Positions 52,301 to 60,326 are shown, counted from the first letter of the stretch. The stretch: 62,485 bases of DNA from Blastocatellia bacterium (GCA_016789725.1 JAEUQN010000015.1:1-62485), one strand, 5' to 3'. Notes: generated by a model from the sequence alone, not told the origin. Translations and numbers: made by a program.

Positions 52301-53219
52301 TCGGCGATCCTCCCGTACCAAATCCGGGCAATGCAATCGGGCCACCAAGGCGACCGCCGAATTGGTTGAGCAACACAAAATCGCGGGGCGCAGTGGTGAA
52401 ACCGGGCTTAGGAGTCAGGTCTCGATTATTGAACCAATAGTTGGCATTCAGGGCAGGATTACGATGATATTCGTACAAGCTGCCGTGATATTCGTTGGAA
52501 CCCGAACGCGTCACAAATTTGATCTGGACTGCGCCTTCGCCTGCGCTTTCAGCGCCCGGTGTTGCGGTCGAAACTGTCACCTCGTCTACGGCATCAATAC
52601 GCGGACGGACATAGGTAAAAAAGCCGTCGGATGATTTCAGGATGTTGTCCTGCACGTTGACGCCATCCATCGTAATGTTCAGTGCGCCTTTGGGCAGTCC
52701 ATTGATCGTGGACGTGCGCGGGCGACCGGGCGTATTCGTTCCCGGCAATAACAGCACGAGGTCTAAGGCATCGCGCGAGGTGAAGGGCAATTCGGTGATC
52801 TGCCGTCCAGTAATCGTGGTGGCAACGTTGGCGGATTGAGTCTGTAGGACTTCGCCGCCACCTTGCACTACGACGGATTCGGATTGTGCTCCGACCTCCA
52901 ACGTGGCATTCGCGGTGGCAGGTGTCGCGGCATCAATTTTGACATCGCTGATGACCAGTTTTTTGAAGCCTTGCGCCTCAATTGTTACAGTGTACACACC
53001 AACACCCAAGGCTGGGATCGTGTAAGTCCCCGCGCTAGAGGTGGTTGTTTTGAACTCAGTACCAAACGCTATATTTTTGGCCAACACTGAAGCCCCTGGA
53101 ACTACGGCCCCCGAAGGATCAAGGACTGTGCCGGAAAGCGAGGATGTTTGTCCAAAAACCAGCACGTTACTGGCTAGGATTAGAAAAAGAAAGGCAATAA
53201 GCCTAAGCGACGATTTCAT
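49317..53219 (-). CDS. Oar-like TonB-dependent receptor 3
   Basis: This 1300-residue outer membrane receptor has a signal peptide (about 1-23: LRLIAFLFLILASNVLVFG). The carboxypeptidase-regulatory domain is at about 27-110 (SGTVLDPSGAVVPGASVLA), followed by a plug (TGRQITELPFTSRDALDLV, then INGLPKGALNITMDGVNV) and a barrel ending RLIQIVARFNF. It is related to receptor 2 by layout and promoter. AGGAGG precedes the ATG. The promoter at 53464-53479 is sigma-54. Function in uptake of an unknown nutrient or in surface assembly is inferred. Confidence 0.95.
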   Translation of the reverse strand: MKSSLRLIAFLFLILASNVLVFGQTSSLSGTVLDPSGAVVPGASVLAKNIAFGTEFKTTTSSAGTYTIPALGVGVYTVTIEAQGFKKLVISDVKIDAATPATANATLEVGAQSESVVVQGGGEVLQTQSANVATTITGRQITELPFTSRDALDLVLLLPGTNTPGRPRTSTINGLPKGALNITMDGVNVQDNILKSSDGFFTYVRPRIDAVDEVTVSTATPGAESAGEGAVQIKFVTRSGSNEYHGSLYEYHRNPALNANYWFNNRDLTPKPGFTTAPRDFVLLNQFGGRLGGPIALPGFGTGGSPIRVFRDRAFFFVNYEEFRIPEQATRQRTILSDDARNGIFRYNTASGVRSVNLYTLAAANGQTSTPDPTIAKLLSDIENTTRSTGGVQALTDPNLERFTFQNTGNQARFFPTVRLDFNLTEKHKLENVWNYQKFTGTVDFLNGTDPAFPNFPNQGFQGSNRFSNTTALRSTITPAIVNEARFGLTGGTVLFFPNVNIGQFTGSLANQDGFNIGIGAAGITSATVNAGPSRRNAPVKQFTDTLTWTKGSHSMSFGGSFSNIDFWSWSQATVPGISLGVDATDPAAPMFSAANFPGASNADLTNARAIYATLTGRVTAINANAILNEKTLKYTYLGENVQRGNQKEYGIFASDSWRVNPNLTLNYGVRWEVQLPFIAKTDVYSQTTFNELFGVSGPGNLFKPGTTTGRATQFTQFKAGAQGYNTDYNNFAPSIGIAWSPNLQNNLLRKAFGEGGQTVIRGGYSIAYNREGLNVFTSILGANPGLSIVASRNLALGNLGTLPVLFRDKSRLGAPSFPTDPVYPNEGAITNSANAFNPNLQLGYVQSWTFGIQREINRDTVIEARYVGNRGIKLWQQYNLNETNVIENGFLNEFKLAQANLQANIAAGRGANFRYAGAGTGTNPLPLILAFMSGVPAAQAGDSARYSSANFANATFVNALAAQGPGVGTFTSNFINTAGFRNNGINAGLPANFFIVNPGKLGGAWSIENNGRSWYDSLQVELRRRLSKGLLVQGNYTFAKAFTNAFASSSVVAGQPSTLRNMALSKTISPFNVTHAFKVNWIYELPIGKGKWLGGNAGRALDLAIGGWEFHGAARLQSGTPFNFGNVQLVGMTRNDLQKVTKMRFDGALKEAYFLPADIILNTRRAFNVSATDATGYGTLGVPTGRYIAPASRGTCIEAFTGQCGTTNLVLNGPRFDRYDLSLIKKFRITEKTNFELRAEFLNAFNHINYIVGNPANDVNTIGGFGSATFGQVTQAYRDTSTTNDPGGRLIQIVARFNF

Positions 53220-53463
53220 GGGTTGGGTCCTCCTGAAAATTGGTCGTTTGGTCGGACTGTGACAGTGCCGACTGCGAGTGAGTCTCTGGGAATTAAAGTT
53301 AATCTAAATTGCGAGGAATGCTGGAACACTTCTTAATTTATCGCGAACACAATTTAAGAGAGTTTCTTCAGTACCACTTGAGGAAAATCAAACAAATCAG
53401 AGTGCCTGCCACGCATTGCTCTTGATACTACTGAAACCTTGTACAGCCAATGTAAAGAAAGTA

Positions 53464-53479
53464 GGCAATCATTATGCCA
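53464..53479 (-). promoter_or_regulatory. sigma-54 promoter of TonB receptor 3
   Basis: The minus strand reads TGGCATAATGATTGCC, with GG and GC exactly 10 bases apart. It shares 15 of 16 bases with the site before TonB receptor 2. The flanks also match in part (GGTTGGCATAAT against GGCTGGCATAAT). The predicted start is near 53452, leaving a leader of about 233 bases. Confidence 0.87.
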
Positions 53480-53694
53480 ACCGATTGGGGGAAGTATTTT
53501 ACTGACAAATAGTCACTTACTCCCGATAGTCTTAAACAGAAGTTTCATTCTTATCCAATATTCTGAACGGAATACGAATTTTTGGATATGAGCAGGCAGA
53601 AGACGTGGTGTATGACCGGTGAGTTGCCTGCATTTACTGAACGCTTGGTCAGTGAATTTCTCTAGGGCAATTTAGGCTTGTCGAAAACCAGCGA

Positions 53695-53724
53695 TTGACG
53701 CCAGCCATCTCGCTCGCGTAGAAT
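53695..53724 (+). promoter_or_regulatory. sigma-70 promoter of the GWxTD gene
   Basis: TTGACG (53695-53700) and TAGAAT (53719-53724) are 18 bases apart. The predicted start is near 53731. This leaves a leader of about 166 bases before the ATG at 53897. Confidence 0.6.
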
Positions 53725-53896
53725 TTGCTGCACTTTACTCCTACCAACTCGGTAAGCCCTGTGAAAGGCGGATGCCTTGCGAGGCACATGAAGCCGAGGC
53801 TGACAAGAAGCGGATGCTGTTTGATGAAGCTGATGTGAGCTAGATGATTGGGGGGCGCATGATGCGGCACCCACTGAAATACCGAGGAGAATTCCT

Positions 53897-55588
53897 ATGT
53901 CCCTTAACTTGAATCGTTCAACATTGCGCCGAATCGCGCAGGTTCTGATCTTCACCTTACTTTCTTCGTCGTTCACTGTCTTCGCACAGGACGATCCCAA
54001 AAAAGACAAAGAGCGGGAAAAAAGAAAGAGAGACCAACAGCGTGCCTCTGAAAAAGAAAAGATGGGCAGCGTGTACAAAAAATGGATGGACGAAGACGTC
54101 GCGTACATCATCACCGACGAAGAGAAGAAAATCTTCAAGTCGCTGAAAACCGATGACGAACGTGAACAGTTCATTGAGCAGTTCTGGCTGCGGCGTGACC
54201 CTGACCCCGACACCGACGTCAACGAATACCGCGAGGAATATTACCAGCGCATTGCCTATGCTAACGAAAACTTTGCCAGCGGTATCCCCGGTTGGAAAAC
54301 GGATCGCGGGCGCATTTACATTATGTTCGGCAAGCCTGACGAAAAAGAATCGCATCCGTCCGGCGGTTCCTATAATCGCCCGATTTGGGAAGGTGGCGGC
54401 ACTACTTCGACCTTTCCATTTGAAACCTGGTGGTATCGCTACCTTGAGGGCGTCGGCTCTGATATTGAGATTGAATTCGTTGACCCCACTGGTTCCGGCG
54501 AATATCGAATTGCGCGCAACGCGAATGAAAAAGACGCGCTCTTATATGTTCCGAACGCGGGGCTAACGCTTTCCGAAGAATTAGGCTTGACGACGAAGGC
54601 GGATCGCATCGCAGGTTACAATGCGAACAACACCAATGGTAATCAGCTTTTCGGGCAGCGCGCCAAGGATCAGCCGTTTGAGCGGTTGGCACAATTGGTG
54701 GCGTTGCAGCGCGCACCTAAAGTTAAATTCAAAGACCTCGAAGCCACGCTTGGATTTTCAGAAGACCCGAAAGTGAACGTGGATGTGCTGGCGACCGGAC
54801 TGGCGATCAACTTTGCCCGCGTGACGGATTCAGCCATTATGACGTCGTTCACGATACAGTTGGAAAATTCTGATCTGGTGTACAAATCCAGAGGACCGAT
54901 TCAGGAAGCTGCAGCCAACATTCACGCGCGCATCACCAATGTTTCCGGGCGTCGCGTCGGATTGTTTGAAGATGTTGTGACTTCAGGCTATTTGCCGGAA
55001 CAATTAGAGGCGGGGCAGAAATCAAAATCTGTCTATCAAAAAGACCTGCCGTTGCCGCCTGGCACCTACAAAATTGATCTTGTGGTACGAGACGTCAATA
55101 GCGGTCGCACGGACATCAAGCATCAAGGTTTTGTGGTGCCGCGCTATAGTGAAGGGGAATTGTCTTCTTCAACGTTAGTCCTGGCCTCACGGCTTGAGCC
55201 TTTGAATGGACGTCTGGCGACCGGACAATTTATTCGAGGACAGATGAAGGTGATTCCGAATGCGACAGCGGAATACAAATCGGATCAGGCACTGGGTTTG
55301 TATATGCAGGTTTATAACGTTGCCATTGATCAGGCGACGCTGCGCCCCAGTGTTGATATTGAATATGTCATCACGCATTCGGGGAAAGACAAGGAAGTCG
55401 TCAAATTCAAAGAAGATGGTAAGTCCGGCATGAGTTCTTTGAATGGTCAGCAGATTACGTTGGCTCGTATGATTTCACTCAAACAGCTTCAGCCCGGCTC
55501 CTATGACGTGGCTGTGAAAGTGACGGACAACGTGGCAGGAAAGACTTTCACCCGCAAGGAAGTTTTTACTGTCGTCAAGCCTAGTTAA
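53897..55588 (+). CDS. GWxTD-domain exported protein
   Basis: This 563-residue protein has an N-terminal signal segment (about 1-30, ending SSSFTVFA). A highly charged stretch follows ([20 protein letters not shown]). The GWxTD domain (about 60-190) carries [28 protein letters not shown] and [18 protein letters not shown] (GWKTD at 132-136). The C-terminal 350 residues are beta-rich. GWxTD proteins are typical of Acidobacteria and Bacteroidetes-type phyla and their role is not settled. GAGGAG precedes the start. A PEGA protein gene follows. Confidence 0.92.
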   Translation: MSLNLNRSTLRRIAQVLIFTLLSSSFTVFAQDDPKKDKEREKRKRDQQRASEKEKMGSVYKKWMDEDVAYIITDEEKKIFKSLKTDDEREQFIEQFWLRRDPDPDTDVNEYREEYYQRIAYANENFASGIPGWKTDRGRIYIMFGKPDEKESHPSGGSYNRPIWEGGGTTSTFPFETWWYRYLEGVGSDIEIEFVDPTGSGEYRIARNANEKDALLYVPNAGLTLSEELGLTTKADRIAGYNANNTNGNQLFGQRAKDQPFERLAQLVALQRAPKVKFKDLEATLGFSEDPKVNVDVLATGLAINFARVTDSAIMTSFTIQLENSDLVYKSRGPIQEAAANIHARITNVSGRRVGLFEDVVTSGYLPEQLEAGQKSKSVYQKDLPLPPGTYKIDLVVRDVNSGRTDIKHQGFVVPRYSEGELSSSTLVLASRLEPLNGRLATGQFIRGQMKVIPNATAEYKSDQALGLYMQVYNVAIDQATLRPSVDIEYVITHSGKDKEVVKFKEDGKSGMSSLNGQQITLARMISLKQLQPGSYDVAVKVTDNVAGKTFTRKEVFTVVKPS

Positions 55589-55598
55589 GAGACGGTTG

Positions 55599-55643
55599 AA
55601 AGCGGATTGCAGCAGCCACAAATGCGCTTTTGCAATCCGCTTT
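55599..55643 (+). terminator. intrinsic terminator after the GWxTD gene
   Basis: A perfect 13-bp stem (55599-55611 with 55631-55643, AAAGCGGATTGCA) has a 19-base loop and is followed by TCGC, the right arm itself ending in T residues. It lies 10 bases after the GWxTD stop and inside the longer upstream extension of the next frame. This supports the start at 55728 for that gene. Confidence 0.8.
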
Positions 55644-55727
55644 TCGCTGCCTTCACTCTCAACCTGCCCCTACTTACACGCTTTCCTCCTTGCCGAAAGT
55701 GCAGCGTCTCAGAAAGATACGGTTGTT

Positions 55728-56690
55728 ATGCGGCTCGCTCATTGCTTTCTTCCCAAACGCGCTGGAGTAACATTGTGGGGTTGGTTTTGTCTTGTCTGCC
55801 TCAGCGCACAGGCTCCTCTAATTGCACAATCCGATCAATCGGAACGAAAACGGCAAGTGATTTCCGAGCGACAACTCGACGCTGATCTCAAGCTTCTCCT
55901 CAACGATTACTATATTGGCAAACCTGTGCGGGCGAAGATTGTTATTCCAGCCACCGAGCGCGGGATTGAGGTGCTTGATGGGCAACTCAAGGTCTATCCA
56001 TTGCCACAGCTCACGGCAGCCGTACAACCCGGCGAATTGGTTCTTATCAAAGAACTCCGTTTCAAAAACAAAGAGATTGAAGTTCGTTTTAATGGCGAGC
56101 ACCTGAGTGAATCCTTTGAAAGTACTTCGCCCGTGCCTGCTTTATCACCGGTCGGTCCACTCGGTTCTGATGCAACCGTCGGAGTCCCCAAATCAGCCTT
56201 GATTGCCAAAGCACCGAAGTCTGTCAAAGCACTTCCCGACCCGCGCGTAATTTTACGGTTTTCACGTGACATCGAAACCCGTGACCTGAATTTGCAAAGT
56301 ATCAATCGGCTGCTTGCGCCTGCGGTAGACGTTGCCTCTCTGACCCCCTCGCCGTCTCTTGCTCCACCTGTCGAAGCGGTGCCTCGCCCCAGTGCCAATG
56401 ACCGCGCACAACAGGCTGCCGTCGCGCAGGGAATCGCTGTCGCATCGGTGACGGGCGACCTGGTTGGTGCTGCTGCTAACGTGGGCGAATTAGTCATTGA
56501 ATGTGCCGTCCCCGGCGCGCGGTTGTACATTGATGGCGCATACAGCGGCACGGCCCCGCGTACTGTCCAATTGATGATGGGCGTCCATTCCGTGTTAGTT
56601 GTGGCCGCCGGACACGGGCAATTCGAGTCCAGGTTTTTTCTTTCAGGGGGCAAAATCTCCACCATCAAAGCTGAATTCAATCAGAAATGA
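55728..56690 (+). CDS. exported PEGA-domain protein
   Basis: This 320-residue protein from the ATG at 55728 has a signal peptide with Arg/Lys and then LWGWFCLVCLSAQAPLIA. The longer frame would cross a terminator hairpin. A domain of about 100 residues follows (VISERQLDADLKLLLNDYYIGKPVRAKIVIP). The central part is Pro/Ser/Ala-rich. The C-terminal PEGA-like domain (about 250-320, GELVIECAVPGARLYIDGAYSGTAPRTVQL) is usual in surface-anchored proteins. The partner is unknown. It is likely co-regulated with the GWxTD gene only by proximity. Confidence 0.82.
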   Translation: MRLAHCFLPKRAGVTLWGWFCLVCLSAQAPLIAQSDQSERKRQVISERQLDADLKLLLNDYYIGKPVRAKIVIPATERGIEVLDGQLKVYPLPQLTAAVQPGELVLIKELRFKNKEIEVRFNGEHLSESFESTSPVPALSPVGPLGSDATVGVPKSALIAKAPKSVKALPDPRVILRFSRDIETRDLNLQSINRLLAPAVDVASLTPSPSLAPPVEAVPRPSANDRAQQAAVAQGIAVASVTGDLVGAAANVGELVIECAVPGARLYIDGAYSGTAPRTVQLMMGVHSVLVVAAGHGQFESRFFLSGGKISTIKAEFNQK

Positions 56691-56696
56691 GCTTTT

Positions 56697-56731
56697 AGCC
56701 GCCAGCCATTAGCGATTGGCCGTTGTTCGTT
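56697..56731. repeat. heptamer array after the PEGA gene
   Basis: The units in sevens are AGCCGCC, AGCCATT, AGCGATT, GGCCGTT, GTTCGTT. A weaker second series (AATCTGA, ATTCTAA, ATTACTG) lies at about 56755-56775, before the MFS gene. The period is 7, as at the loci near 14, 16, 22 and 34 kb. Confidence 0.65.
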
Positions 56732-56809
56732 TACAATCTCTCCGCGTTACCCAAAATCTGAATTCTAAATTACTGTCAAAAGCCAGAGGATGAGGACTGC
56801 TCACTTGCT

Positions 56810-58018
56810 ATGAAAATTTCCCGTGCTCAATGGAACACTTTATTTGCCGCGCAGGCCGGATGGATGCTGGATGCAATGGACGCGATGCTCTATTCATTTG
56901 CCCTGACGACGCTGATGCGCGAATTTAGTTTGAGCAGTACACAAGCAGGTAGCGTCGCTTCAGCCACGTTGTTCACGGCTGCAATTGGAGGCATCGGCTT
57001 TGGCATTCTGGCGGATCGCATCGGACGCAAAACATCGCTTTCTCTGACGTTATTGCTGTATTCGCTCGCCAGTGCGGGTACGGCGACGGTTGGGTTGATT
57101 CCAGTTTCGCCGCTCGCACAATTGATTTTTTGGCGCGGGTTGTTGGGTTTTGGGATGGGGGGCGAATGGGCTTGCGGCGCAGCATTGGTGGCAGAAAGTT
57201 GGCCGGCAGAAGTGCGCGGTCGTGCGATTGCGATTATGCAATCGGGGTGGGCGATTGGGTATATTCTGGCGGCGCTGCTGGCAGCAGCATTTTTGCCGAA
57301 TTGGCGGTTACTATTTTTGATTGGCTTGTTCCCAGCACTGCTCACCTTGTGGGTGCGCAGACACGTGCCAGAAACCTTGGATGAAGAGCAATTGCGCCAT
57401 CCGGCTTCACCGTTGGAGGTTTTCGCGCCCGCGTTTCGCCAATTTACCTGGCGCGCGGGCAGTGTGGCGATTTGTGTGCTGATCGCATATTGGGGCGTGT
57501 TCACATGGCTACCGGGGTTTCTCGCCTCGCCGGTCGAACGCGGCGGCGCGGGGATGAGCATTGTTCGTAGCACGTGGTGGATTATCCCCGTGCAAATCGG
57601 CGCGTTCTTTGGGTACTTAAGCTTTGGCGTGATTGCGGATTGGCTGGGGCGCAAACCCGCGTTTATTTTATATCTGCTCATCACTGCGATTGTGACGCCC
57701 ATCTATGGATTGAACGCGACGAATCAAACGTTGCTGATGACGTTGGGACCGGTACTGGGATTTTTCGGTTCGGGGTATTTCGGCATTTTCGGCGCGATGG
57801 TTTCTGAGTTATTTCCGCAACGAATTCGTGCAACGGCGCTCGGCGTGATTTACAACATTGGTCGTGCTGTCAGCGCGACTGCACCCTGGCTGGTTGGTGC
57901 CATCGCGGAACGCAAAGGCGTAGGCAGTGCGCTTGGCGTGACTTCACTGTTTTTACTCGCAGGCGCGGCCTTGATGCTGACGTTACCGGAAACACGCGGA
58001 AAACAACTTGAAGCTTGA
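56810..58018 (+). CDS. MFS transporter (AAHS/sugar-acid type)
   Basis: This 402-residue protein has 12 membrane spans. The signature GILADRIGRKTSLSLTLLLYSLAS is the loop 2-3 motif of the MFS, and GMGGEWACGAALVAESWPAEVRGRAIAIMQSGWAIGYILAA is typical for the aromatic acid or sialic acid/sugar acid proton symporters. VIADWLGRKPAFILYLL is the second copy of the motif. It imports an organic acid by proton symport; the substrate is not decidable. It has no neighbouring catabolic genes. Confidence 0.93.
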   Translation: MKISRAQWNTLFAAQAGWMLDAMDAMLYSFALTTLMREFSLSSTQAGSVASATLFTAAIGGIGFGILADRIGRKTSLSLTLLLYSLASAGTATVGLIPVSPLAQLIFWRGLLGFGMGGEWACGAALVAESWPAEVRGRAIAIMQSGWAIGYILAALLAAAFLPNWRLLFLIGLFPALLTLWVRRHVPETLDEEQLRHPASPLEVFAPAFRQFTWRAGSVAICVLIAYWGVFTWLPGFLASPVERGGAGMSIVRSTWWIIPVQIGAFFGYLSFGVIADWLGRKPAFILYLLITAIVTPIYGLNATNQTLLMTLGPVLGFFGSGYFGIFGAMVSELFPQRIRATALGVIYNIGRAVSATAPWLVGAIAERKGVGSALGVTSLFLLAGAALMLTLPETRGKQLEA

Positions 58019-58111
58019 ATGTGCCATCGCAATCAATTCTCATCAGCGGTATAATCCCTGCCGTCGCAAATCCATTTTTATTTTCAGTCCAACATAACGA
58101 AAGGAAAATCC

Positions 58112-58579
58112 ATGTCTGCACCCGCATCACATCTTGATCCATTTATCGCTAACTGGAATCGCGTTCACAAACAAAGCATTAGCATTATGAAATCTGCGCC
58201 CAACGACAAATACGATTGGAAGCCCGCAGACACGGCGATGCCGCTCGGCGAATTGATGAATCATTTGTACATCGCCGAATCGTTGTTCATTGACTCCGCG
58301 CTGACCGGCGGATTTAAGCCGGAAAACTTGCCCAAGGCGATTAACAATACCGAAGAGTTAATTGCGGCCTTCGATCAATTGCACGCTGACGGCGTAGCGA
58401 AAATCGCCGCGCTCACGCCAGAGCAAATGAGTGAAACGGTTGCACCGTTTGGGCCTGAAAAAGCGATGCCGCGCTCTTTCCTGATGAACGTGATGCTTGA
58501 GCACGAAATTCATCATCGCGGTCAGCTTTATACGTATTTGCGTATTCTTGGATGTGAATGCCCGCCGCTGTTTGGCTAA
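58112..58579 (+). CDS. DinB-family four-helix metalloprotein
   Basis: This 155-residue protein has the DinB/YfiT fold. The metal-binding histidines lie in PLGELMNHLYIAE (first) and LEHEIHHRGQLYTYLRI (second and third), the classical triad spacing. Family members are thiol-dependent transferases or nuclease-like proteins; most have unknown substrates. GAAAGGAAAATCC precedes the ATG. There is no operon partner. Confidence 0.9.
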   Translation: MSAPASHLDPFIANWNRVHKQSISIMKSAPNDKYDWKPADTAMPLGELMNHLYIAESLFIDSALTGGFKPENLPKAINNTEELIAAFDQLHADGVAKIAALTPEQMSETVAPFGPEKAMPRSFLMNVMLEHEIHHRGQLYTYLRILGCECPPLFG

Positions 58580-58589
58580 AGGCTTTTTA

Positions 58590-58687
58590 GACAGGATTGA
58601 CAGGATTTGAAAACAGGATTGACAGGACGGTTTCGTCGGATGAATTCTTTATCCTGTTAATCCTGTAAAAATCTTGTCAATCCTGTC
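58590..58687. repeat. paired inverted nonamer arrays
   Basis: The left arm (58590-58629) has GACAGGATT, GACAGGATT, AACAGGATT, GACAGGACG. The right arm (58651-58687) has ATCCTGTT, AATCCTGTA, AATCTTGTC, AATCCTGTC. The period is 9 with small insertions. The arms are complementary and 21 bases apart. They lie between the DinB gene and the alkyltransferase-like gene, where they could form a cruciform or an RNA hairpin. The same nonamer flanks the GxxExxY gene at 60341. Confidence 0.88.
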
Positions 58688-58706
58688 TATTTTTTTGGGC
58701 AATACA

Positions 58707-59114
58707 ATGGCAAAAAACATCATTGGCAACGCCGTAAAAAACCGACCACAGGATGATCCAAGCTTCCGCGAACGCGCGTATGAATTGGTGCTGCGCATTC
58801 CTGTGGGATGCGTGATGAGCTACGGTTTGGTCGCGCGCGTTCTGGGGATCGGCTACGATGCACGCGCCATTGGCAACATTATGTATGCGACGCCGGATGA
58901 TGGTCGCAATATCCCGTGGCATCGCGTCATCAATTCACAAGGTGGTTGTTCGACCGCCGGGCAAACTTCCCCGCCCGATTTGCAGCAACGATTGCTCGAA
59001 GGCGAAGGCATCGTCTTCAATGACAAAGGCAAATGCGACCTTGAAAAATATCTGTGGACGCCGCCCGAATACGAGGCTGAAGCAAGTGATGCCAACCAGC
59101 CGAATTTGTTTTGA
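58707..59114 (+). CDS. alkyltransferase-like protein (ATL)
   Basis: This 135-residue protein has the O6-alkylguanine-DNA alkyltransferase C-terminal fold: YELVLRIPVGCVMSYGLVARVLG, AIGNIMYATPDD, then IPWHRVINSQGG. The PCHRV active-site cysteine is replaced by Trp (PWHRV), as in E. coli YbaZ and S. pombe Atl1. It therefore cannot accept alkyl groups; ATL proteins bind alkylated DNA and hand it to nucleotide excision repair. The ATG at 58707 is chosen because the upstream extension crosses the nonamer array. Confidence 0.9.
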   Translation: MAKNIIGNAVKNRPQDDPSFRERAYELVLRIPVGCVMSYGLVARVLGIGYDARAIGNIMYATPDDGRNIPWHRVINSQGGCSTAGQTSPPDLQQRLLEGEGIVFNDKGKCDLEKYLWTPPEYEAEASDANQPNLF

Positions 59115-59121
59115 GAACTAC

Positions 59122-59182
59122 ACGTAGTAGCAAATTCATTTGCTCAACTTTGAGAGGTAAGCAAATAAATTTGCTACTGCGT
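59122..59182. repeat. REP-like double palindrome
   Basis: The outer stem ACGTAGTAGCAAATT (59122-59136) pairs with 59168-59182 (one G-U). Nested within, ATTTGCT (59138-59144) pairs with AGCAAAT (59160-59166). Seen otherwise, there are two tandem palindromes of the form AGCAAATNNATTTGCT. It lies directly before the YbjQ gene and can act as terminator of the ATL gene. Confidence 0.8.
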
Positions 59183-59192
59183 GCCAAGAGCG

Positions 59193-59597
59193 ATGACTAT
59201 GGAAAACAAACCTACGCCCTATCAAGTTGCGAAGCCAACTTACTCCGTCGCGCATCACATGGTCACAACGGCATTTGAATTGCCCGGCTTTCGTGTTGTG
59301 CGCAATCTCGGCGTTGTGCGCGGTATCACGGTGCGCTCGCGTTCCGTTTTCGGCACGATTGGTGGAAGCCTGCAAACATTGGTCGGCGGCAACATTTCGC
59401 TGTTCACGCAGCTTTGTGAGAAAGCGCGCGAAGAGGCATTTGACATCATGATTCAACACGCTTCTGAAATTGGCGCGAATGGAATCATTGGCGCGCGCTA
59501 CGATGCCAACGAATTGATGGGCGGCGTCACTGAAGTGCTGGCTTACGGTACGGCGGTAATTGTGCAACCTGTTGAGTCGGCAAGTTATCAAGCGTAA
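59193..59597 (+). CDS. YbjQ/UPF0145 family protein
   Basis: This 134-residue protein from the ATG at 59193 (59199 also possible) has the heavy-metal-binding-domain fold of the UPF0145 family. It shows [56 protein letters not shown], then [15 protein letters not shown] and [11 protein letters not shown]. Family members form pentamers; the metal-binding name comes from annotation and a function is not known. It follows the hairpin at 59122-59182. Confidence 0.9.
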   Translation: MTMENKPTPYQVAKPTYSVAHHMVTTAFELPGFRVVRNLGVVRGITVRSRSVFGTIGGSLQTLVGGNISLFTQLCEKAREEAFDIMIQHASEIGANGIIGARYDANELMGGVTEVLAYGTAVIVQPVESASYQA

Positions 59598-59660
59598 GCC
59601 GTAAGCTTTGGCGTTCCTGACAATCATTTGGGCGCGGGCATCAGACTTGACCTTTGAATT

Positions 59661-60326
59661 ATGCTGAGACCCCAATCTAGCTTATTCGTGATACTAATGA
59701 CGTTGGTGTTTATTCAATCGCTCAGCGTCGTTTCTGCTCAGCGCCGCAGCGCGCCGAAAAAGCCCCCGAACATGACCGCCAAAAACTACTCTATTGTTGA
59801 TGCGCAGAGCCAGCTTACCATCACACTGATTCAAGAAGGCATCCTGCGCAAGGTTCATCCGACTCATCACGTCGGCGTCAAAAGCTTCAGTGGTCGCATT
59901 CAACTCCCCGCTGACGAAAGCAAAGCGTCCGCCGAACTCGACGCCGAGGCGAAGTCGTTCGTCAATATTGACAAGAGCATGAGCGATTTCGAGCGCAGCG
60001 GCTTTCACAAAGTTTTGCACGAAGAAGTGCTGGCGAGTGGAAAACATCCGACCATCAAGTTTCGTTCTGTTTCCATCACGAATGTCCAAAAATCCGGCGA
60101 CAATCGCAGCTTCACGCTCAATGGCGATTTGACGTTGCGCGGTGTGACAAAGCGCGTGGCGTTCCCCGTCAAAGTCACGATCCATGGCAACCAACTCCGC
60201 GCGACGGGCGAAGAACATATCAAACAAACCGACTTCGGCATCACTCCCTATTCCGGTGGATTTGGCACCATTAAGATTGGCGATCAATTAAAAGTGAGTT
60301 TTGTAATTGTTGCGACGGGGAGTTAG
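59661..60326 (+). CDS. YceI-family periplasmic lipid-binding protein
   Basis: This 221-residue protein has a signal peptide (about 1-26, ending QSLSVVSA). A YceI-like lipocalin barrel (about 40-221) follows, with YSIVDAQSQLTITLIQEGILRKVHPTHHVGVKSFSGRIQLP, KSMSDFERSGFHKVLHEEVLASGKHPTIKFRSVSI, and LTLRGVTKRVAFPVKV. Such proteins bind isoprenoid or amphiphilic ligands in the periplasm. The stop coincides with the first bases of the nonamer array before the GxxExxY gene. Confidence 0.92.
   Translation: MLRPQSSLFVILMTLVFIQSLSVVSAQRRSAPKKPPNMTAKNYSIVDAQSQLTITLIQEGILRKVHPTHHVGVKSFSGRIQLPADESKASAELDAEAKSFVNIDKSMSDFERSGFHKVLHEEVLASGKHPTIKFRSVSITNVQKSGDNRSFTLNGDLTLRGVTKRVAFPVKVTIHGNQLRATGEEHIKQTDFGITPYSGGFGTIKIGDQLKVSFVIVATGS

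Larger units (their letters stand above)
53220..53896. other. divergent regulatory space between TonB receptor 3 and the GWxTD gene
   Basis: These 677 bases hold no credible gene. They contain the minus-strand sigma-54 promoter (53464-53479) and an upstream inverted pair TATCCA/TGGATA near 53556-53588, with nested ATTC/GAAT. On the plus strand there is a sigma-70 promoter (53695-53724) and a GC-rich leader from about 53731 with short stems (TGCCT-TGCG-AGGCA near 53771). I see no known riboswitch consensus in that leader. Confidence 0.55.

Noticed and set aside
53731..53860. Cobalamin, TPP or c-di-GMP riboswitch in the GWxTD leader
   Set aside because: None of the conserved core sequences of these classes is present.
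53649..54222. Minus-strand frames before and within the GWxTD gene
   Set aside because: No signal, no domain, no ribosome binding site; they overlap the leader and start of a clear plus-strand gene.
55596..55727. Longer N-terminus for the PEGA protein
   Set aside because: It crosses an intrinsic terminator hairpin, and the signal peptide begins only at 55728.
58590..58687. Possible CRISPR-like array
   Set aside because: Units are 9 bases and contiguous, without unique spacers; arms are inverted to each other. No cas genes in the window.
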